From assembly GCA_958510875.1 (NCBI GenBank), contig OY294067.1:151044962-151108961 (forward strand): a stretch of 64,000 bases of DNA, in the 5' to 3' direction. Both the position numbers and the translations under genes were made by a program. Origin of the DNA: Endomychus coccineus. Taxonomy: Eukaryota; Arthropoda; Insecta; Coleoptera; Endomychidae. The stretch's first letter is position 1; each line of letters starts with the position of its first letter. Below the pieces are notes generated by a model, which had not been told where the DNA came from, searched no databases, and saw nothing but the letters and a program-made list of their open reading frames with translations. Below, piece by piece: positions 56,799 through 64,000 of the stretch.

Positions 56799-57100
56799 AT
56801 GAAGCCCTCAATATCCATTGTGAGGACTGCTTCACAGAAATATGGCTTTCTATTCCATGACAAGAGCTACCGTACTTCTCAGCAGCTGTTCACGATCTAC
56901 AAATCACATATTCAACATGTCCAGGAGTACAGTTCACATAAAATTTGTCAATTTCAATATTTTGAGTACAAGTACTTCAGTTACAGTGGTCGAAAGTGCA
57001 CTCGCCAAATTTTTCTCAAGAATAATGATTGTTCTTCCGTCCAAATGCTGCCGTTTCCCGAAATTCTGAGAGTTAGGTATAGGAACCACAATACACATCG
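56799..57100 (+). pseudogene. Jockey-like LINE reverse-transcriptase fragment
   Basis: Encodes TASQKYGFLFHDKSYRTSQQ with LFTIYKSHIQ, the thumb region seen after the catalytic domain in Jockey/BMC-type LINEs. The remainder is scrambled by indels; a neighbouring frame carries the HIFNMSRST part. Confidence 0.55.
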
Positions 57101-57182
57101 ATATACATTTAAAATAAGAGAGTTAAAAATCTTCCAAGTTTACTATCATGTGATTCAATTTTTTACCACCTGTATATTGTGA

Positions 57183-58031
57183 CGAGGCGTAACACTTGAT
57201 ACGTCACATAAATCACTTATATTTTATAATTTTTTTAAATTTACGTTGTAATTTTATAAATCTTTAAATATCTCAAAAACTATACCAGATAGGTATAGGA
57301 CATGAAACAGCAACTCACCTCTATTTTAGCTCTACAATCCAAATTCGACTTCAAATACAGGATTTTCCATTTCAGAAAATATAACTGTGATATGTAATAT
57401 TAGATTGGATTCTTAGAATATTACGCAGAATAAAATCGTTTCTTTCTCAGGAAGTGAACAACCAGCCCTTCACTAATAGCAGGTAGCGACGCTTTCTATT
57501 TATAAAAAGACATATGTTTGCTTTTTATTTGTATAATATACACTATTAGTAATATACGATCTATTGACTATAACGGATGTAACAGACTCTATTCATTCCC
57601 AATTTTTATAACAAATGAAGTGAAGTACATATACACCTATCAACACGCGAGTCCGTGACACGTTTTGGGAAATATTTTTATCAATCATAATTTTTGTATC
57701 TATTAGTCCTGGACTATATTGATATTAGTTTAAAATTTAGTAACTTACTGACTACGCCGCTGGAGTTGATAATTTGTAATTCAGGGAATCAACTACTAAC
57801 CAAGTAGTTGAGATTCATATTCTTATTTCTTACATTTCATTTGTAGTAACACAGATTACAGATACGGTTCTATACGGTATATGAACTTAATATAAGATGG
57901 TAGATATACAATTCGTTTAACGCACTGCATTTGTACGATCTCTAATTTCGTTTATCCCTCTCCTTCAAAGTTGTGCTGAACTGCAGTCGAATTTTTGATA
58001 TATTTATCACAGGAATAAACTAATACAAACT
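57183..58031 (+). promoter_or_regulatory. Region upstream of the dehydrogenase exon
   Basis: Probably holds the promoter and 5' UTR of the gene starting at 58032. There is no obvious TATA box. No other coding content seen. Confidence 0.35.
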
Positions 58032-58071
58032 ATGGCAGGTTTATTATCAGGGAAAATAGCATTTGTGACCG
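58032..58071 (+). CDS. First coding exon of a short-chain dehydrogenase (likely HSD17B8-like)
   Basis: ATG AAC-context start at 58032 followed by MAGLLSGKIAFVT and a split Gly codon at a GTGAGT donor (58072). This is the beginning of the Rossmann fold of short-chain dehydrogenases, just before the TGxxxGIG cofactor loop, and the MAGLL start is typical of insect estradiol 17-beta-dehydrogenase 8 (mitochondrial 3-oxoacyl-ACP reductase partner). The exon is only 40 bp, so the family call rests on 13 residues. The next exon, which should begin with the rest of the glycine-rich loop, is not found in the remaining 5.9 kb and probably lies beyond the window. Confidence 0.55.
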
Positions 58072-59353
58072 GTGAGTATATTTTATTGTCACGGGAATAT
58101 CCCTTTATTTGAAGTTTTACATTTATTAAAACTTCAACACTATGGGAACAGTCAGTTAGCTCCATTATAGCATTTATGACAATTACGACTATCGAATATT
58201 GAATTACTAATTACATACGTGTTAGATTATTTTCTAGGTTAAGGATGATAAACTGATAAACAGTTAAAACTCATTCGCTGTTCCTAGTTAAGTAACCTCA
58301 TATTTTATATTTATTCTTGTAAGTTACAGGTTCGGACTCGTAGCGACCACTGTTATTATTTATTACAATAAATTTGTGATAAAAGTAAGAGTAACTAATA
58401 ATATAATAAAAGATAGAACTTTTCTATTATTCAAGATATCTCATCTTTGGTAACAAATTCTCTTTTCCCAACTTTTTTTTTACACAAAAAAGGTTTACTT
58501 TACGAAAATCGCTATGCTTAACCGTTTTCAAGATATTAGGTTTCGAAGTCTTCTGAGCAGTAGCCTTAAATTATAATTACCTATTATTTATTTATGACGA
58601 TCAATTCAACTATACGAACACATGAGTTACCTACATATAATTATTGTCAATATGTATACCTATTATTTGAAAAGTTATTATGTTTACAGATTTATTTCTA
58701 TTGATTTTAAAATATTGGATTTTTCTTTTACTGGTCACTTTGTATATAATTTCAAATGATCTAGCTGACCAACATATAAGGAATTACATTTTATACAAGA
58801 GCCAGAATTTGTTTTTCAGTTCGAGTAACAAGATTCACAGTTATTGGCACTAAAGTTCATACTAGTGAATACTACGCGGAGGATGACACATATATACATA
58901 TACAGATAATACATAGAAAAACAAGTTTGAAATTGCACAACCACTAATACATATTTGCAACACTTTGGTCCCGTCAAAGTCTTATATACGTGAAAGGATA
59001 GTTAGATCATTGTCAACACATTGGACTAAACATCTAAGATTGTGGGTTCGAATCACATTTTTGGTTTTATTTTTCCGTTTGTTCAACTAATGATGATGTA
59101 ATGAATAGTCGAAGTAATCTTCATAATTTAGAGAATTAAATCTATATCTCTTAATATACTTACACGAAACTGTGCCCCATTAGGCAAAGAAACTTTAACA
59201 AGTTTAAAATTTCTTTGCCAAATCAGCCTCAGTTCCATGAAATTGTCTTAATTATGTAGCTAACTTAGACTATTTAACATAGGATTGTCAAGATGAATGA
59301 TACGTAAAACATTGAACTATAGGTGGTATTCGAACCCACATCTCTGCATGTCT
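58072..59353. other. Start of first intron of the dehydrogenase gene
   Basis: AT-rich intron sequence. Near 59020-59065 TTGGACTAAACATCTAA plus GTGGGTTCGAATCAC resembles an anticodon arm and a B box, perhaps a tRNA-derived SINE remnant. The T-stem has a mismatch, so I do not call a tRNA gene. Confidence 0.4.
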
Positions 59354-59480
59354 AGACCAGAGGTCCCCAAACTTTCTTGTTTGGTAGACCACTTGCCATG
59401 TTTTTCGGTTTTGGATAGACTCCTGCTTACCTAATATTGAATTCATACAAATTCATCTAATATGTTCCTGACAGCCGGTA
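59354..59480. mobile_element. hAT-type MITE end
   Basis: CAGAGGTCCCCAAACTTTC with TTGTTTGGTAGACCAC is the common terminus of non-autonomous hAT elements. The other end was not found. Confidence 0.45.
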
Positions 59481-59765
59481 TAGTGCTACTCACTTTTAAA
59501 GATTCAAATTTTTAACTGTAGTGAAGTGTGGTGTTAAAAACTAAAAAAACACATGTGAAGTTTTATACAATTACTAATTGAATTCTAATCAAAACGAACC
59601 AAATTAAAATTTAGTATCTGTTACATAAAGTGATAGTTAAAGTGATAAAGGGTGTTAAATTTAAAATATCATTTGTTTTTTTCCATTTATTTCTTTATAA
59701 ATGAGAATATCCGAACAAAATTTTGGGGTGTGCGGTTTTTTAGTCAAGGAATTGAAACATGTGTA

Positions 59766-61853
59766 CCGAGTGGTCCAAATTGGACACTTTTGATAGGAAA
59801 CACCAATTTCTAGAGAAGATAGAGAAAAACTAGCCTACATGTTACGAGGTCGATTTTTGAGAGAAAATGAATACCGAAAACCGCACTCTGATATCTTGAC
59901 TTGTTCAAAATATACAAGGTGTTTTTCAATTTTGTGCATTTCTGACCCACCCCCGTAACTTGTTTATTTATGAATATTTCTGGTTTCTGTGAAAACATTC
60001 TTGAGACACTTTTTTGGAAGGAATCTAATGGTGTTCCTTGTTTTTCATTGAAAAATATGGTTTTGAAGTTATGACATAAACTTGTATTTTTTCTCATGGA
60101 CCAACCTGTATATTTTTACATATTCGTGTTTGAAATAAAATTCTCTTTTCAAATATATATAATAGTTGCTACTTCTCTTTCAAAACATTTATTTTGTGGC
60201 TGTTTTCGACTTATTTTGGATGAGTAATCAAAATCTAGGTTGGTATGCCTGAATACGAAACAAAATACCTTAGCAACTACAGTCTATGCGTACTGTCAGA
60301 CAATTATTATTAAATGCAGTTTGCTTTACAAGTTCAGTGTGCTTCTTTGAACTGAGTTTTGAACTTACGATAATATTTTTATCTTCCTCTTAATTCAAAA
60401 TGTATGAAAATTACGAAAAATATGATATGCTAAAGTGTTATTGGGAATCACATGAAGATGCACAGGCTGCCAGCAATCTTTACTTTGACCAATACCCTGA
60501 AAGGAGACAACCGATTCGGGATATGTTCACTAGATTGCAGCAAAACCTAGTTAATTACGGTTCTTTTTCAAAACCAAGGACAATAGTTTACGAAGCCAGG
60601 AATAGAGATAGAGAGTTAGAAGAAATAACAGTTTTGGGGGAAATACTAAATCAACCCAATTTTTCACTACGCAAAATGCAGTTGAATACAGGTATTCCAA
60701 AGACTACAGCAATGCTAATTCTAAGAAAAAATAAATTCAAACCGTATAGAGTAAGAAAAGTTCACAAGGTACTACCAAATGACCTACAATTCTGGCTCGA
60801 ATTCTGCCAATGGTATTTAGGAAAATGTGCTGAAAACTTAAACTTTGGACAGAATATCATATGGACTGATGAAGCATGCGTTAGCACGCTGGTATTTTTA
60901 ATAGATACAATTCCTACAATTGGACTTTGGAAAATCCATATATTACAGTGGAGACACAAAATCAAGGCCGATACAGTCTTAATGTTTGGGTCGGTACTTT
61001 TAGAGGAAGGTTTATCGGTCCCCATATCTATGAGAGTAACCTTACAGCAGCCCGATATGTGGAAATATTGCGGGAATTTGTTGAACCTATAATGGATGAT
61101 TTGCCATTACAACAAATTGGACACGTATACTTCCAACAAGAAGGGGCACCGTGTCATAACGCACACATTATAACGACGTATTTGAACGAAATATTTGGGG
61201 ACAATAATTGGCTTGGCAACCGGGCCCTGTTCATTGGGCGGCAAGATCCTACGATCTTACGCCTCCAGATTTTTAACTCTGGGGAAGAATAAAGGACCTC
61301 ACATATAAACGCCATCCTGATTCCCAAGAAGCGTTGGAAGCAGCAGTGCGACATGCCTTCCGTTCAATACCTGCGGTGGAATTAATTAATGCTGTCAATA
61401 ATGTTAGGAAGCGAAGTCATTTATGTTTCGATTTAAATTGCTCAAGAGAAGCAACTATTATATATATTGAGAAGAGAATTTTATTCCAAACACGAATATG
61501 TAAAAATATACAGGTTGGTCCATAAGAAAAAATACAATTTTATGTCATAACTTCAAAACCATATTTTTCAATAAAAAACAAGGAACACCATTAGATTCCT
61601 TTCAAAAAAGTGTCTCAAGAATGTTTTCACAGAAACTAGAATTATTTATGTGTAAACAAGTTACGGGGGTGGGTCAGAAATGCACAAAATTGAAAAACAG
61701 CTTGTATCTTTTGAACAAGTCAAGATATCAGTGTGCGGTTTTCGTCATTCATTTTCTCTCAAAAATGGACCTCGTAACATGTAGGTTAGTTTCTCTCTAT
61801 CTTCTCTAGAAATTGGTGTTTCCTATCAAAAGTGTCCAATTTGAACCACTCTG
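59766..61853 (+). mobile_element. Tc1-like element with about 410-bp inverted repeats
   Basis: Ends: CCGAGTGGTCCAAATTGGAC at 59766 and its inverted form (GTCCAATTTGAACCACTCTG) ending at 61853, each next to a TA dinucleotide (59764-59765 and 61854-61855), the usual Tc1 target. Inverted repeats run to about 60178 and from about 61441, including GGTTGGTCCATAAGAAAAAA-type and GTTACGGGGGTGGGTCAGAA blocks. It encloses one plus-strand transposase with a frameshift. It lies in the first intron of the dehydrogenase gene. Confidence 0.9.
60400..61420 (+). pseudogene. Tc1-like transposase with DUF4817 N-terminus, frameshifted
   Basis: From ATG 60400: YENYEKYDMLKCYWESHEDA and YFDQYPERRQPIRDMF (DUF4817 helix-turn-helix type), a second DNA-binding helix set (NFSLRKMQLNTGIPKT), FGQNIIWTDEA with the first catalytic Asp, then a frame change near 60890-60930. 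The second frame (60927-61292) carries NVWVGTFRGRFIGPHI and VYFQQEGAPCHNAH, where Glu replaces the second Asp (QQDGAP in the family). A C-terminal segment (61334 onward) has VRHAFRSIPAVELINAVNNV. So the copy is frameshifted and also lacks a catalytic residue. Confidence 0.88.
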
Positions 61854-61910
61854 TACAGTCTAGTTATAGTTCATATAGTGCACTAGTTACAGTAGTTTGA
61901 ATCTGTTAAA

Positions 61911-62279
61911 AATATATAACTTTTTTTATACGTCAAGATATCCTATCGTTTGGGAAATTTCGTTTATGCAAAAAAGTCACTATGTCTCACCATTTTCGAG
62001 ATATTTGACTTTGAAACTTCCAATGCTGCTAGTTGAAATAAATAAAATAATTTATAAATTTCAAACATAAGAGTTTATTCATAACAAAGATAATAATCGG
62101 TAATATAGTAAACATCCAGTAAACGAAAATATGTCTTTTTGACAACAATTGCTCAAAATGTACTCTTATAACTTGTATTGAAGTTACAGGACTTAACAAC
62201 ACGCTTATTAGAAGATTGTCTTATTTAAAAGTAAAGATTCTTATTTCGAAATGACTCAGCAGCGTTTAAAACTTTCTAC
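61911..62279. repeat. Diverged copy of 58430-58580 sequence
   Basis: The stretch with TCAAGATATC, AAAAAAGT and CATTTTCGAGATATTTG.CTT.GAA at 61930-62030 resembles CAAGATATC...ACCGTTTTCAAGATATTAGG at 58432-58555. It is probably a shared unclassified element. Nothing coding. Confidence 0.35.
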
Positions 62280-62760
62280 CATAGTTCTTCCCGGGTGTTT
62301 TATACCCTATATGAACAACTGATTTCATGCAACCTCCGAAACAAAAACTCATGAGGTTGAAGTCAGGGCTACGAGCCATGGTATTCGGGTCCCACGACCT
62401 ATCCAACGATCCGGTTAAGTGTAATCAAGACAGTTTCGTACTTACACAGCAATATGAGAGGTAGCCCCATCTTGCATAAAGAGTTCCTATCGTAAATTTA
62501 ATGGTAAATCATCTAGGTAATCAATTAAATGGTCCTGCAGGAAATTTAAATACAATTTATCGTTCCAATTCGAAGGATGTTCAACTGGACTCAGGAGGTG
62601 GTTTCCTATCATTCCACACCACACATTTATCTCAAATTCTCGTCCTAAATGAACTATATGACACAATATGAGGCAATATTCGCACTCACCAAGCTGGTGG
62701 TCTGGTGTGGCTCCTACATATTCACTCAGTATTTGGGAGAATGTTTTTGATAGGGTTGTC
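62280..62760 (-). pseudogene. Another Tc1-like transposase remnant
   Basis: On the minus strand 62487-62700 encodes EINVWCGMIGNHLLSPVEHP and LYLNFLQDHLIDYLDDLPLNLR, the centre of a Tc1-like transposase. Downstream (62280-62490), in shifted frames, are a PDRWIGRG-like stretch and FCFGGCMKSVVHIG-type sequence. The N-terminus is replaced by repeat sequence (62800-63000). Confidence 0.75.
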
Positions 62761-62799
62761 TCGTGAAAATACTGAGTTCTTTTTGTGCATGCTATCTCC

Positions 62800-63010
62800 T
62801 CCTTTCGCTCGCATGTCTGAATGTTGATGCACGTGTCAAACACGTGTCTGAATGCTAGATCACTTGCCTGGATATTGAAACATATGTCTGAATGTTGAAG
62901 CACGAGTCTGAATTTTGTAACACATGTCTGAATGTTGAAGCACGTGTAAAACAATTGTCGAAACGCCCGTCTGAATGTGAAACACTTGTTAAACACTTGT
63001 CAGACACTTG
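62800..63010 (-). repeat. CACGTGTCTGAATGTTG tandem repeat (Polinton-type)
   Basis: Units of 20-25 bp such as CACGTGTCTGAATG, ATGTTGAAGCACG(A/T)G and AACACTTGT. These are the reverse complement of the CAGACACGTG/TTCAACATTCAG units at 11390-11605 within the Polinton. Confidence 0.75.
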
Positions 63011-63515
63011 TACAAATGTCAATTAATCGGCTCATAATATTACCAATGATTTTTATCTCTTCATGAAATATGTAATTCCACAATAAATACATAACTTAAT
63101 AAATGATCCCGGTCAGCCTCAATTCATTGATAATTCCAATCTGTCCCTTCGCTATATCCCTTTATAGGTATGATTTCCCTACAGTCCACTAGAACATTCG
63201 AGTCAGTCCACATGTTTTTGAGGATTGTCGCTGCAATTTCGCCACATGTAACGATTTATTCCACGACTTTGATATCCTTATGTATGTAATATTTCTTTAT
63301 TTTATTCTTCACTTTACGCATCGAACTATTCACTCACCTGCTGCGTATTCTATTTTCTTATAAAGGTCTGATAATATTATTGTATTTAATCTTACAAGCC
63401 TGCTGTCAAAATTGCATTTTAGAATCTCGATAAGTTCTTGACAGTTCCAATATACTTTATGGAGACTCTTTCCCCACTAAAAAGAAATGTATTATCTTAG
63501 AATTGATGTGTTAGA
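63011..63515. other. Non-coding stretch
   Basis: No recognisable gene. Confidence 0.4.
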
Positions 63516-63524
63516 GATACAGGT

Positions 63525-63800
63525 ACACGAACTATGGTCGCCGTGTGTGTGATGAGGTCACTCTTTTCTACTTGAGAGAAATGTATCACCTTATGATTAA
63601 TGTGTTAGAGATTCAAGGTTAAGGTATTATTTTTTTTTTCAAATGTAGAATTTACTGGCTATCATAGTTAACGAACTATGATCATCGGGTGTGTGATGAT
63701 GTCACTATTTTCCTACTTGAGAGAAATTTATTATAGTTCATGAACCAAGGTCGCCGCGTGTGTGATGCGTCATTCTTTTCCTACTTTAGAGAAATTTATC
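63525..63800 (-). repeat. TIR-like repeats related to the Polinton ends
   Basis: Three units begin (A/T)(C/T)(G/A)AAC(T/C)A(T/A)GGTCGCCG.GTGTGTGATG.(A/G)GTCA near 63528, 63670 and 63740, each followed by CTACTT(G/T)AGAGAAAT(G/T)TAT. The GAACTATGGTCGCCG core and GA(T/G)G.GTCA are those of the Polinton right repeat. With 62800-63010 this looks like an eroded end of a related element in reverse orientation. Confidence 0.6.
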
Positions 63801-64000
63801 ATCTTAGGATTGTTGTGTTAGAGATACTGATTTTGGGTATTATTGTTTTTCAAATTTCAAAAATAAATGTAGTGAATTAATTATTTTATATAACATTATT
63901 GAGGGAAGATTACATATCGAGGGTGCCTAAGGTTATTTACATATTTAACTTCAAGACAATAGATTATTCTACATTGAAAATCACCTGAATCATTGATTTC

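Noticed and set aside
59020..59070. Possible tRNA gene
   Set aside because: An anticodon-like arm and a B-box-like sequence exist, but the T-stem is mismatched and no acceptor stem or A box fits. More likely a SINE remnant.

Overview
The window looks like AT-rich, intron- and transposon-dense genomic DNA from an insect. Two host genes support this: an LRRC20-type leucine-rich-repeat gene split over about 22 kb, and the first exon of a short-chain dehydrogenase. The mobile elements also fit: BEL/Pao, hAT, Tc1-like, Penelope-like, errantivirus-like, and a Polinton/Maverick. I cannot name the species.

Layout: 1-4.2 kb is mostly non-coding, with a THAP fragment and a 0.97 kb foldback element. 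4.2-9.9 kb is a decayed BEL/Pao retrotransposon, interrupted at 6068-8655 by a complete DNA transposon with matching ends, an AGTT target duplication, and a spliced DUF7869-type reading frame. 9.92-22.26 kb is the main item: a Polinton/Maverick virus-like element with inverted repeats of about 1.4 kb. Between the repeats lie a packaging ATPase, a DUF8207-like protein, a fibre-like protein, an integrase with chromodomain, a phospholipase A2-like/basic protein, an adenain-type protease, minor and major capsid proteins, a spliced MSV199-type protein and a membrane protein. No protein-primed DNA polymerase B is visible. Several genes carry single stops or frameshifts, while the ATPase, the DUF8207-like gene and both capsid genes are open.

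22.7-58 kb: the LRRC20 gene lies on the minus strand (exons 50405-50606, 34239-34550 and 28593-28756). All three exons join in the same phase. Its introns are packed with elements: a hAT with an 8-bp duplication, LINE fragments, Penelope-like remnants with three hammerhead-ribozyme-like motifs, head-to-head Tc1-like copies, and TA microsatellites. Beyond the gene come an errantivirus-like LTR element (51.9-54.0 kb) and a second foldback element (54.2-55.9 kb).

58-64 kb: a plus-strand exon of a short-chain dehydrogenase (likely HSD17B8-like) begins at 58032 and splices out of the window. A Tc1-like element with inverted repeats of about 410 bp follows, and then a region at 62.3-63.8 kb whose repeats resemble the Polinton left end in reverse orientation.

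The Polinton genes read as a morphogenesis-plus-integration kit (packaging, capsid, maturation protease, integrase) without its own replicase. That is the most interesting system in the window.
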